Source: Actinomycetes bacterium (lineage in GTDB: Bacteria > Actinomycetota > Actinomycetes > Mycobacteriales > Mycobacteriaceae). From it: 30,092 nt of DNA. Shown piece by piece: positions 7,960-16,359 of this stretch. The notes below the pieces were generated by a model. The model was not told the DNA's origin. It worked only from the letters and a program-made list of their open reading frames with translations, and did no database searches. Numbering within the stretch: position 1 is the stretch's first letter; the number at the start of each line of letters is the position of its first letter. The translations under genes and the position numbers were made by a program. Where the stretch lies: assembly GCA_023461275.1 (NCBI GenBank), contig JAEYMI010000061.1, positions 1 to 30,092 on the forward strand. The letters run 5' to 3'.

Positions 7960-8913
7960 TCACCATGCATCGATCTTGGGAACCGACCGCAGGATTTCCT
8001 GCAGGTCCGGATCGAGGTCGCCGGCGAGCTCCCGCTGCGCCTGTAGCGCAAGCCTTTTCGACCCGCCGCCAGCGGGATACAGCAACGCTGGTGGCGGGTC
8101 GACGTCGAGCCTGCTGCTGTCGAGAAGTCTGGCCGCGGCACCCAGCGTGATCGCCGTGGGATCGTAGGAGGCGGGGCGTTCGACGGTGACCTCAAGGCGA
8201 GACACCGGGTCCGTCAGCGCCGGTAGGCGCACCTCGGGGGCCGACGATGTCGGGTCTGACGATTTCGGGCCCGAGGATTCCGGGTCTGAGGATTCGGACA
8301 CCCGCGCGCCCGCGACGGTCGGTGTGTCCCGGTTGATCCGATGAATGCCGGTGTTGATACCGCAATCGATCAACTCGGCCAACAGCTCGGCTGTGCCCAG
8401 GCGATAAGCGATATCGAAGGTGCTGGCCAGCCGCTGATCAGCCAACTCTTCCCACTCCTCATGCTCGGCGACCCCCTGGAACCTCTCATACTCGGTCGCG
8501 ATGTACGACGAGATCGCCACGTCGAGTGCCTGTCGGATGAGATCGGCGCGCAGTGCTTGGTCACCCGCCTCCGCTTGGGTTGCCTCGCCCAGATAGCGTC
8601 GCACCCGATTCCACTGGATGTCGGCCTGATGGTGGTGCAGACCTTCGGCAGCAAACCCGCGTCGAGCGTCATCGAAATACCGGTCAGCAGAGTCGAATTC
8701 ACCCAACCGGGTGTGGAGATCTCCAAGGTGCCAGTCGCACACCGCAACCCGAACGGGATCTACCGCACTCACAAAGTAGGCACGCATCCGGCAGAAGTCG
8801 TCGATCTGCGCCTGGAGGTCTGTTCCAGCGAATTGCTCGCCGGCGAATAGATCTTCACTCTCGTCACCATCGAGTCCGGTCGTGATCTGAGACTGGTCGG
8901 CGTCATCTATCAT
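7960..8913 (-). CDS. TPR-containing protein, last gene of the CHAT/RyR operon
   Basis: A 317-residue protein. The ATG at 8913 is preceded by GAGGAC and overlaps the end of the CHAT gene by 11 bp, so translation is probably coupled. Residues ~59-110 carry a TPR-like stretch (WHLGDLHTRLGEFDSADRYF with A, G, Y/F spacing), followed by further helical sequence. A low-complexity linker of SSDP/SSGP units at about residues 204-223 separates it from a C-terminal region of unknown fold. TPR and CHAT domains are often fused in one polypeptide; here they are neighbouring coupled genes, so this is likely the adaptor or regulator of the protease. No catalytic motif is seen. Confidence 0.75.
   Translation of the reverse strand: MIDDADQSQITTGLDGDESEDLFAGEQFAGTDLQAQIDDFCRMRAYFVSAVDPVRVAVCDWHLGDLHTRLGEFDSADRYFDDARRGFAAEGLHHHQADIQWNRVRRYLGEATQAEAGDQALRADLIRQALDVAISSYIATEYERFQGVAEHEEWEELADQRLASTFDIAYRLGTAELLAELIDCGINTGIHRINRDTPTVAGARVSESSDPESSGPKSSDPTSSAPEVRLPALTDPVSRLEVTVERPASYDPTAITLGAAARLLDSSRLDVDPPPALLYPAGGGSKRLALQAQRELAGDLDPDLQEILRSVPKIDAW
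8243..8302 (-). repeat. 15-bp minisatellite, four units, in the TPR gene
   Basis: Plus-strand units begin GACGATGTCGGG (8243), GACGATTTCGGG (8258), GAGGATTCCGGG (8273) and GAGGATTCGGAC (8288). Each unit encodes five residues of an SSDP/SSGP/ESS-type linker. Copy-number change would keep the frame. Confidence 0.8.
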
Positions 8914-10219
8914 GACTGTCCTCACGCGGCGTGCACACGTGATCGGTGATCGACGCCCACACCAACGGTGAGTGCCGCGACGAACGGTGTCCCGTCTCAC
9001 GCCAGCACTCCAGCTTCGCGCGCTGCCAGTTATTCATCCACGCAACAGGATCCGGCGACTGGTGCGCCTCGTCGACAGCCAACCCGAGTTCGGTGGTGGG
9101 TCCCGGCACGTCACCGCGGTCGTCGCCATACCCGAACTGTTTGACGGCATCGTCGGACGGCAGGGTCCAGCGGGTGGTGGTGACCAGTTCGGCACCGGAA
9201 TTCATACTGGCAGTGACCAATCCGAAGATGTCGTCGCTGCGATAGTCCACACCGCCCTCGCAGGCGATCATCGCCACGCGCGGCGGCATCGGCCACAGCT
9301 CGTGGCCCGCCATATTCCGAAATCTCACCGGCGGCATACGTCCCGATGGACCGGCATGGGGGTATTGCACAGTGCCGTACAGCAAGTCAAGCGCGCTCAA
9401 CGGCCGGTGGGCGCGAGCTATCCCGGCGGCAAGGCCCCACTCATGCCACTCGCAAGAGAGGTGCAACGACGCCGACCCCGGTTGCTGCAGAGTGGAACTG
9501 ACGTGCCCGACGTACATCAGCCGGCTAGGCCGCGTGATCAGGTCCTGGTGCAATCTCCATCGAGTGATCCGTTTGCGCACACCAGAATTCATGGTCGTAT
9601 GCTTGGTCGCTGCGATGCGCTCCGCCCAGCAATCGGCGTTGGTGTAGTCTCCGGCCCCGGGTTGTGGAAGCACCTGCCGCAACCCGGCGGCGTTCGGTAC
9701 CTCCGGGTCCACAATGTAGAGCACCGAATCAGGGGCGAATCTGATCCACGGATCCGGCTGCCTGGCGCGACCGGCCACCAGTGAAACCGGTGGCACACAA
9801 ACGAACTCCGCGATCTCCATCAACCGTCGATCACCGGAGCCGATCGGCAACAAGTCCAGCGGGACGCGGGAGATCGCCGGGCTCGGCGTGTACTCGATCG
9901 TCACTTCGCCACGTGTCGCACGGGCCACGATCTGGCTAACCACGGTGTCATCGAGGATGATCTCGGACAGCTCAGCGGTGAATGAGCGTTCGCCGCCGAG
10001 TGTTCCGAGCGGGCCGCGGATCGCCCGCTTCACCTCATTCGTGCTGTCATCATCACCTATCAGCGCCTCATTCAACAACGCCGTCAAGCGTCGCAGATGA
10101 GTCTCGGGGAGCAATCTCCTGACCGTCGGATGATTCGGGTCGTCGAGCCACCGGAACGAGATATAGGTGGCGCCGGCATCAATCGCGCGGATCAGCAGAG
10201 TGAACGAAGCACCCGGCAT
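8903..10219 (-). CDS. CHAT-domain (caspase-like) cysteine protease
   Basis: A 438-residue protein. The C-terminal half has the CHAT hallmarks: a His after a hydrophobic strand (RLMYVGHVSS, H239) and a Cys after the next core strand (VAMIACEGG, C320), followed by IFGLVTASMNSGAELVTTTRWTLPSDDA, which matches the usual helix, strand and Asp segment of the family. Both catalytic residues are present, so it is likely an active peptidase of the caspase/separase clan. The N-terminal ~150 residues hold strand-rich sequence with PLDLLPIG, typical of the region before CHAT domains. CHAT proteases cleave partner proteins when a linked sensor is triggered. The start codon directly follows the TAA of the upstream gene (TAAATG). 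Substrate and trigger are not evident. Confidence 0.85.
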   Translation of the reverse strand: MPGASFTLLIRAIDAGATYISFRWLDDPNHPTVRRLLPETHLRRLTALLNEALIGDDDSTNEVKRAIRGPLGTLGGERSFTAELSEIILDDTVVSQIVARATRGEVTIEYTPSPAISRVPLDLLPIGSGDRRLMEIAEFVCVPPVSLVAGRARQPDPWIRFAPDSVLYIVDPEVPNAAGLRQVLPQPGAGDYTNADCWAERIAATKHTTMNSGVRKRITRWRLHQDLITRPSRLMYVGHVSSTLQQPGSASLHLSCEWHEWGLAAGIARAHRPLSALDLLYGTVQYPHAGPSGRMPPVRFRNMAGHELWPMPPRVAMIACEGGVDYRSDDIFGLVTASMNSGAELVTTTRWTLPSDDAVKQFGYGDDRGDVPGPTTELGLAVDEAHQSPDPVAWMNNWQRAKLECWRETGHRSSRHSPLVWASITDHVCTPREDSHDR

Positions 10220-11557
10220 TTACCAGCCTGCTTCGGAACACAGTTCGGCCAGCGTCGGACGCAGCGCACCATCGACCGATTCGACCTTGTCGATTGCGTC
10301 CACCAACCGCAGAACGCCTTCGAGATACGGGACGATGATGGCGACAGCGCCGGAATTGTCGGCGAAGTCGAAGTCGCGCATATCCTCCAGGGCCCGGCAC
10401 GCGTTGTCGACCCACTGCTTGGCACTGCTCCGGCACAGGGTGGCGAGATCCCACGCTCCTTGCGCCACTTCGGGATCGGTGGTGTCGGATACCAGCGCGT
10501 CGGCTGCGGCCGCGCGACGATGCTGCGTCCACGCGAACCGAACCTCGCGGTCCACCTGCGCGAGCCGCACCCCGAACGGATCAGCGTGCACCGCTGACAA
10601 CGGAACCTGTTCGGACACCATCACGAAATGGACGTCGTCGAGCTTCCAGGTGTCGAGCCACAACTGCGCAACAACCATGAGTCCGCGCACCGCACACCGA
10701 GCCGAGGAGATCGGCGCTCCGGTTTCGGCTTCGACGGCGATGACCCTGAGGCCGTCGACATCAGAGCTCTCCGCGATGATCTCATCACGCAAATACGCTG
10801 ATACCTCGACTATTTCGTCGTCGACAGCGTTGATCCTGAGGTCGAACTCATCGGGTCCCCGGAATCTTGTGAAGCGCGGCGGAAGTACGCTCAGGTCGAG
10901 GTAAACGCCGGGTATGGCAGCCTCCGGATCACCGGCGACGGCCGCCATCGGCTCGGCCACAAGCTGAATCAACAGATCAGACCACTGCTCGGAGCGTCGA
11001 TCGGTCACCGCAGCAGCAATGGTCGCCACCTGACGCTCGGAATCCATTGCGGGGCAACCAATGATCATTGTCTCGAGCTCGTCGGCTATCGGCTTGCCTC
11101 CGTCGCTATCCGAGAGCGTCTCCAGCAACGACTCCAATCGCGCACCGGACATCATGTACTGCCCGCGCGCAGCATCCATGTCTCCGGACAGAGCTGCTGC
11201 CTGAGCCTCATCCAGAGCGACGACACCTTCATCGAGAAGACCGGTGTGGAAGTGGGAGACGGCGCGGATGGTGGCGACCCGTTCCAGATCCTCTACCAGC
11301 GTTGGTCCATTCAGCGCCGACCCGTCCTCCGCATCCAGGACCTGTCCGATGAAATCCGGATCGGTAAAGCATGTGGCGCCCGACTCGCGATCGGTCTCAT
11401 CCACAACAACGGCAAGTACAGTCCGCGGATCGGCGGCGTCGACGCCGATTCCGATTCCGAATGCGTCGAAGGTGACCGGGCCCAATGCCGCACCGGTGTC
11501 GGCACGCCACATGGCGAGATCATCGATGCGCCTGACAGTTCCCCGCGGTGCGTCCAT
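10220..11557 (-). CDS. Unrecognised 445-residue operon protein
   Basis: No family is recognised. The ATG at 11557 is preferred: it sits 6 nt after AGGAGG and overlaps the upstream TGA by one base (TGATG). The protein is acidic, soluble in appearance, without TM segments or signal peptide. It has an N-terminal strand-rich part (to ~95), a helical middle with ALDEAQAAALSGDMDAARGQY that could be TPR-like, and a helical C-terminus. Its stop directly abuts the start of the CHAT gene, so the two are very likely co-translated. A regulatory or substrate-presenting partner of the protease is possible, but this is only inferred from position. Confidence 0.75.
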   Translation of the reverse strand: MDAPRGTVRRIDDLAMWRADTGAALGPVTFDAFGIGIGVDAADPRTVLAVVVDETDRESGATCFTDPDFIGQVLDAEDGSALNGPTLVEDLERVATIRAVSHFHTGLLDEGVVALDEAQAAALSGDMDAARGQYMMSGARLESLLETLSDSDGGKPIADELETMIIGCPAMDSERQVATIAAAVTDRRSEQWSDLLIQLVAEPMAAVAGDPEAAIPGVYLDLSVLPPRFTRFRGPDEFDLRINAVDDEIVEVSAYLRDEIIAESSDVDGLRVIAVEAETGAPISSARCAVRGLMVVAQLWLDTWKLDDVHFVMVSEQVPLSAVHADPFGVRLAQVDREVRFAWTQHRRAAAADALVSDTTDPEVAQGAWDLATLCRSSAKQWVDNACRALEDMRDFDFADNSGAVAIIVPYLEGVLRLVDAIDKVESVDGALRPTLAELCSEAGW

Positions 11558-12732
11558 CAACTGCCTCCTGGTCGTCGAACTGCGTTCAGGGCAGCGACGA
11601 GGGTGACCTGGACGTCACGGGTCGCGCCGTCGGGTGATGTCGACCGCGCCAGGTGCGGACGACCGGCGGTCCATCGCGCCGCAACCGCCGGACCCAGATT
11701 GCTGAAATCCGCAGTCGAATCGGCGAGGAAGGCCATCGCGAACTCCGCTTCCCAGACTAGGTCGTCGCCGTCGCGCAGCGAGCGATCCCGGGCGATATGA
11801 ATTCTGGCGTCGGCCCGCCATTGGATGTTGCGCAGCAGACTCTCGAGTCTGCCGGCCGCATCCAGCAGCGATGGCCATCCGTTGAGCCGGTCAGTGGAGA
11901 TGGCACCAGCCTTCGACCTCCGGGCCGATCCGGGGATCGTCTGTCCAGGAACGATACTCGACAGCCACCCACTGACATCGACCTCCGTCACGTCGCCGTC
12001 GCCGTCGCCATCAAACACCAGCTCGTCGGAAACATCGGAGAGTTCGGCGACGATGTCGAGGTAATGTCGCGCCATGGTTCGACGGAGCCCGGCGGGCGGC
12101 GAATCCTGCAACGCCAACCCGTTGATGAACTCCTCCAGACGGAACTTGTATTCCGACAGAGCAATGCGAGCATGCCGCTGAAAGTCACCGTCAGCGTCGA
12201 CATCGTCCGACGCGCAGTGGTTGGCAATGAACTGTTCCGCCGACATCGAAGTGCCGATCACGCCCGACTCGACCATATCGTCGCGCACTGGTCTTGCCAC
12301 GCGGCGAGCCATCTCTCTGACCTTGCCACACACCTTCGACGGCAGCTCCTCCTCCGGCCGGAGAGCTGCCACGCACCCATACCAACCGGTCGTGTAGAAC
12401 GACAGTGGCACGGTGAAGGCCGCGGTAATGGCCGACACGCTGTTCCACCCGTCGACGTCGCCGAAGCTCTTCTCCGCGGTCCCCAGCAGCGTGGGTGCTG
12501 TTCGATGAAACTCGATGGCCACCCAATCGGTGTCGGCGAGTTTGCCTGCCCAGGCGTTCATTTCAAGGCCGAACGTCTTCTTCTCGACCGGCTCGCTGGT
12601 CAAGACGTCGGAGATCCAGCGTTTATGGAGCTTGTTGCGACTGATCTGCGCGTCGTGTCCGCTAAACCACCAGTTGGGCTCCGGCGGAGATGATGGACGT
12701 GGAATCGTCGGCGGCACAAGCGGTGTCGTCAC
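11557..12732 (-). CDS. Unrecognised 391-residue operon protein with an EF-hand-like Asp motif
   Basis: No family is recognised. The GTG start overlaps the stop of the RyR gene (GTGA, 12729-12732). The N-terminus is Pro-rich, then WWFSGHDAQISRNKLHKRW opens a mostly helical protein without TM helices. Residues 241-252 read DGDGDGDVTEVD, which matches the spacing of an EF-hand calcium loop (D1, D3, D5, G6, V8, acidic 12). A weaker similar stretch occurs at 177-184 (DVDADGDF). Asp-rich stretches also arise by chance in GC-rich genomes. The gene lies between the RyR membrane protein and the CHAT gene cluster, so it may act between them (inference). Confidence 0.7.
   Translation of the reverse strand: MTTPLVPPTIPRPSSPPEPNWWFSGHDAQISRNKLHKRWISDVLTSEPVEKKTFGLEMNAWAGKLADTDWVAIEFHRTAPTLLGTAEKSFGDVDGWNSVSAITAAFTVPLSFYTTGWYGCVAALRPEEELPSKVCGKVREMARRVARPVRDDMVESGVIGTSMSAEQFIANHCASDDVDADGDFQRHARIALSEYKFRLEEFINGLALQDSPPAGLRRTMARHYLDIVAELSDVSDELVFDGDGDGDVTEVDVSGWLSSIVPGQTIPGSARRSKAGAISTDRLNGWPSLLDAAGRLESLLRNIQWRADARIHIARDRSLRDGDDLVWEAEFAMAFLADSTADFSNLGPAVAARWTAGRPHLARSTSPDGATRDVQVTLVAALNAVRRPGGS
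11564..11569 (-). promoter_or_regulatory. Strong ribosome binding site inside the operon
   Basis: AGGAGG on the minus strand, 6 nt before ATG 11557. It decides that start over the TTG one codon upstream and lies inside the 3' end of the preceding gene. Confidence 0.6.
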
Positions 12733-14798
12733 CGAACCACTCCGCTCGCGGCGATGGGCGGCGCAGTCTGCGCAGATATCCGCGTCGACGAAGCCGGCAC
12801 GCGGGGGACGATCCGATACCCAAAGTGAGCAGCGATTGCGGGATACGTCTCCGTTGCGATACGGCGGTTGTACTCAACGATCACCCGAAACTCCCGCGCC
12901 CGCTCGGGGTCTGAGCTGTCCTGCGAAATCTCCTCGAGTTGCTCGAACGAGTACAGACCGAGCTGCTGCTTACTTCCCTCACTGCAGTAGTAGGTGTGGC
13001 TGCGAGCCGGAAGCAATCCACGACGAGGGCTGGTATCCCGCCATGTTCGTTTGCACCAATCCTGGTGTTCTTTCTTGGCGATGCCGGCGATCACGGTTTC
13101 GTCGAAGCGCGGTGGTTCGGGCGCGGTATCGCCGTCGTGGCGGAGCACGCAGAAGTCCGCTGAGTTGACGAACACGATCATGTTGCGGACCGCGGCCTCA
13201 CTGGAATGACGGTCGGAGATCGATTTACGTGCCTCCCGCCGCGCCTCCGCCACTCCGTCACGTGTTCTCTTGGACTCCGGAAGCCGTTCGACTGCTTGGG
13301 CTTCGGCCTCCGCGGTACGACTGCCCAGCGGTGCCCCCGGAAGCCAGCCGTTGATGGTGTAGTTGCCGGCGAACATGAACCGATAGGTCTGATCGAAAAG
13401 GCGAGCCCACTGCAGGCGGATGTCGTCGGTCACAAGGTGGGAATCGAGGCCAACGAGATCAGGGTCAACGATCAGCACCTGGCCGCCAAGTGCTTGGTCT
13501 CCGCTCCGCGACGCGCGAACCAGCGGCGCCTCCTGCTCGATCCATTCCCACCCGGTGCACGCCCTGGTGCCGTCAACGCTGGCAACGGCCGTCGTCGTCA
13601 GCTGATGATCGGCGACTGCAATGGTGAGATCTGCCACGCGGGGCGTACTTGTGTCGCATCGATCCTGCACAAGTCGACGCACAACGTGGGATTCACCACT
13701 GCCACAATAGATTCGGATAACAAGATCATCTTCGGTGGGCGTTCCGTTCACCACAATGGGGACCACCGGATTGTAGTGCCCGGGGTTCTCTGGGTCCTCG
13801 GCACCCTTCAGAAGTGATCGTCCCCATGATTGTCGAGTCACCCACTGCTGGATGGTGTGTGCGATATCTGATTGGGCCGGGGAGTCGGTGTCTGCGCCTG
13901 CATCAACGATCTCGACGACAACCCCCGAGATCAGTGTGCGCGTCTTGGTGAACGTCTTCGTCGCCGTCGCTTCGGAGTCCGGCGCATCGGGGGTAGCCGC
14001 CTTTCCGATCGCCGCGGGACCTGTTGCCGCCGCGTCGATCAGGTGACAAATATGCTCGGCGATGTTGTGTGCTGGACAGGTGACGTCCTCGTCCTTGAGC
14101 TCGACGATGTGTCGGGGACGCATCGCGTCGACGAGACGCACGTCGCCGACCACCGCCACCACTGATCGGCGGCCGGAGCGTGGCGCCACCACAACCGAAA
14201 CCTGATTGCGCAGCGCTAGATTTGTCGCGTCGGAGTCGGTAGCGATGACCACGTTGGAACTGCGGGCCAGCACACGCCGTGAGATTCCTTGAGCACCGCT
14301 CTCGGTCAGCGATCCAACGCTGACCGTCGGGATCACGTGCAGGCAGGCACGCGCTGCGGGGCTGGTGCGGTCTTCGGTGATCAACAGCGCGCGTTGCTTG
14401 TTCTCCAGGCAGGATCGAACGATTGCGGTTGCAGTACTGCCGGATCCGATGATGACTAGATCCGGCCGGGCGACCAGCGCGCGAACAATGTTGCGCAACT
14501 TGGTCGATAAGGTGACCACGACTGTGCCCGCCGCCGCGATGGTAACGCCGAACGCCAGAATCGACGGTGCGGCGAGACGTGTGGGGATGGCCGGGTCGTA
14601 TTCTCCGCTCAGCGCCAGATATCCGCCGGAGAACATCGCCATCGTCGAATAGATTTGCTGGACAGCCGATGCCGACTTGAACGTGGCGCGTACGGCGAAG
14701 TATCCCCAGATTGCCGCACCCCCGGCCCCGCACAGGAGCAGCACAGGCACCGTGGCGGCCAGGCGACCGGGCCAGCGGCGGGGCTTCGGTGAGCTCAT
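12729..14798 (-). CDS. Two-TM, TrkA-N-like, RyR-domain membrane protein (paralogue without the fused repeats)
   Basis: A 689-residue protein, paralogous along its length to residues 1-~685 of the protein at 734-3289. TM helices lie at about 14-35 and 77-98, with MFSGGY at 55-60 between them. The Rossmann-like fold has a better glycine loop here (IIGSGSTA, 116-123), and NVVIATDSDATNLALRNQV follows at 182-200. The shared Cys/His cluster is C241, H249, C251, H252. The RyR domain spans about 565-665 (KKEHQDW, EYNRRIATETYPAIAAHFGYRIV). The C-terminus ends soon after it, and the module fused in the paralogue is encoded just upstream (14802-15188). Expected location is the cytoplasmic membrane with the large domains inside the cell. 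Ligand sensing by the TrkA-N/RyR part is inferred from the families. Confidence 0.85.
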   Translation of the reverse strand: MSSPKPRRWPGRLAATVPVLLLCGAGGAAIWGYFAVRATFKSASAVQQIYSTMAMFSGGYLALSGEYDPAIPTRLAAPSILAFGVTIAAAGTVVVTLSTKLRNIVRALVARPDLVIIGSGSTATAIVRSCLENKQRALLITEDRTSPAARACLHVIPTVSVGSLTESGAQGISRRVLARSSNVVIATDSDATNLALRNQVSVVVAPRSGRRSVVAVVGDVRLVDAMRPRHIVELKDEDVTCPAHNIAEHICHLIDAAATGPAAIGKAATPDAPDSEATATKTFTKTRTLISGVVVEIVDAGADTDSPAQSDIAHTIQQWVTRQSWGRSLLKGAEDPENPGHYNPVVPIVVNGTPTEDDLVIRIYCGSGESHVVRRLVQDRCDTSTPRVADLTIAVADHQLTTTAVASVDGTRACTGWEWIEQEAPLVRASRSGDQALGGQVLIVDPDLVGLDSHLVTDDIRLQWARLFDQTYRFMFAGNYTINGWLPGAPLGSRTAEAEAQAVERLPESKRTRDGVAEARREARKSISDRHSSEAAVRNMIVFVNSADFCVLRHDGDTAPEPPRFDETVIAGIAKKEHQDWCKRTWRDTSPRRGLLPARSHTYYCSEGSKQQLGLYSFEQLEEISQDSSDPERAREFRVIVEYNRRIATETYPAIAAHFGYRIVPRVPASSTRISAQTAPPIAASGVVR

Positions 14799-14801
14799 CG
14801 C

Positions 14802-15188
14802 TTAGCCCGCATCGCCGATCTCCTCGTACGAATAGGCGAAGTGCTCTGCGGGGACCGGCCATTGCTCCCCGGCAGCACCTTCGACGACCCAGTCGCCGGG
14901 ATGGGCGAGAGCTTCGCCCTCCAATGTTGCGATGGTCTCCTCCGCCTCGACCCGGCGCGCACGGAAGACCCCGGTTCTGCGATAGCGCCCCGGGCTCACC
15001 TGTACGTAGCTGCGATCGAAGACGTCGGCGGCCACCGATCGGACGCCGGCAGCGTCGCTCACTTTCCAGTCACCGGGTTCGGCGATCATCATGTCGCCGT
15101 TATTCGTTGTCCACGTCCAGGATTCGAGTACCTGCTCGGCGTCGACCTCACCGCGGCGGCGGAATGACCGCCAACCGCTGTCAGTCAC
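14802..15188 (-). CDS. Small two-repeat PGDW-type protein (free-standing form of the RyR-fused module)
   Basis: A 128-residue soluble protein with two copies of one short module: EPGDWKVSDAAG...FDRSYVQV and HPGDWVVEGAAGEQWPVP...FAYSYEEI. The same double module forms residues ~700-828 of the RyR protein at 734-3289, so this gene and the next together equal that protein, with the module moved from the C-terminus to an upstream gene. This strongly suggests a physical complex. The GTG start overlaps the preceding gene by 8 bp, and 3 bp separate its stop from the RyR gene start. The module resembles short 'PGDY/PGDW...W.V....F...Y' domains of unknown function; no catalytic residues stand out. Confidence 0.8.
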   Translation of the reverse strand: MTDSGWRSFRRRGEVDAEQVLESWTWTTNNGDMMIAEPGDWKVSDAAGVRSVAADVFDRSYVQVSPGRYRRTGVFRARRVEAEETIATLEGEALAHPGDWVVEGAAGEQWPVPAEHFAYSYEEIGDAG

Positions 15189-16359
15189 GAGATGTCACCG
15201 CACGGTCTGGGCCCGATGCCTGTGCCACCTGCTCCAGTTCAGCGATCTCCGTCTCGAGATCGGTGACCCACTTGGGTTTGGGCAAGTCATCGGTGAGCCG
15301 GTCTGGAGTCCACACGTCGGCGAGGTCGAACTTCAATGACGACCGCACACCACTGATGTAGGCGTCGATGATCGATTGACGAGTGGCCAGTACGGCGTCG
15401 TAGAGGTCAAGAAACGACTCCAGGTACTTGAGGTTGGCGCCGGCGATCTGCTCGGGCGTGAGTGCGTTCATCGCTCGAAGCGCTTGGGCTTCAACCTCTT
15501 TCTTCCGCTCGCGGCGAAGGTCGGTGAGGTGCATGAGCATGACGAGGAAGGTCACCATCAACAACAGGGAGACGTAGACCAGGAGCTTGACAACGGTGTA
15601 TGCACTGGCCGAGTCTGCCGGTGGTGCTGCGGTGGTACTCAGGTCTCCGCCGCTCAGGCCGGAATCCGTGGCCCCACTGCTGCTCGGATTGACCGTCTTC
15701 GAGACGATGAGTCCGGCATCAACGATCAGAACTATAAACAGTGTCGTCACCACGACCATCAGGATTCGGCTGATGCGCCGCGCGTGACTCTCAGCATTGA
15801 CCATGATCGCTTGTGCGACAGCAAGTCCCACGAGGCCAAAGATAATTGGCAGCGCTAGGGCGATCACGTGGCCCTCATCCTCCGTCAGATTGAAGACCCG
15901 CTGAGTCCATTGCGTCCCGATCATCCACTCGAGTACGCCGATCGCCACGAACGCGAATATGACGAAACGATGCTTGGAGAGGAATCCGAGAAGTTTCTCT
16001 TTGCCCGTCGGGACCTTGGGAGGAGCTTCCGTGGTGAGCAGTTTCCCTTGACGTGAATCACTGATCGCGGAGTCCACCCGTTGCCCGATTTCCGCGATCT
16101 CCACTTTCACCGAACCCACGATCGAGCGTTCGCTGGGAAGCTCATGCTTGGGCGAGTGCGCGTCGAATCCCGGTGTGGTGGCGTCGATCTGGCCTATCCG
16201 CTGCGCCACATCGACAGCCTGGGCGGCCACTGAATCGTCGATGAAATACTCGCCGGTGCCGTTCTTCTTGACAATTCTGGCAGCCGTCGAGCTCAGCTCG
16301 GCCAGCGGCGGCTTGGCAAGCGGCGCGGAGGCGCTCTCAGTTGGTTGTGTATTCGGCAT
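15181..16359 (-). CDS. Four-TM membrane protein of the RyR/CHAT operon
   Basis: A 392-residue protein with no recognised family. A ~130-residue soluble N-terminal part (Pro/Ser/Lys-rich, with ARIVKKNGTGEYFIDD) precedes TM helices at about 132-149, 164-187, 199-220 and 254-279. A Ser/Thr/Gly-rich loop (223-252) joins TM3 and TM4. The C-terminal ~110 residues are charged and helical (LRRERKKEVEAQALRAM, and LETEIAELEQV near the end), and could form a coiled coil. An even TM number with basic flanks puts both termini in the cytoplasm, with the Ser/Thr-rich loop outside. That loop could contact the VWA lipoprotein encoded just upstream, whose gene overlaps this one by 23 bp. AGAGGTGA precedes the ATG at 16359. 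Confidence 0.75.
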   Translation of the reverse strand: MPNTQPTESASAPLAKPPLAELSSTAARIVKKNGTGEYFIDDSVAAQAVDVAQRIGQIDATTPGFDAHSPKHELPSERSIVGSVKVEIAEIGQRVDSAISDSRQGKLLTTEAPPKVPTGKEKLLGFLSKHRFVIFAFVAIGVLEWMIGTQWTQRVFNLTEDEGHVIALALPIIFGLVGLAVAQAIMVNAESHARRISRILMVVVTTLFIVLIVDAGLIVSKTVNPSSSGATDSGLSGGDLSTTAAPPADSASAYTVVKLLVYVSLLLMVTFLVMLMHLTDLRRERKKEVEAQALRAMNALTPEQIAGANLKYLESFLDLYDAVLATRQSIIDAYISGVRSSLKFDLADVWTPDRLTDDLPKPKWVTDLETEIAELEQVAQASGPDRAVTSRD

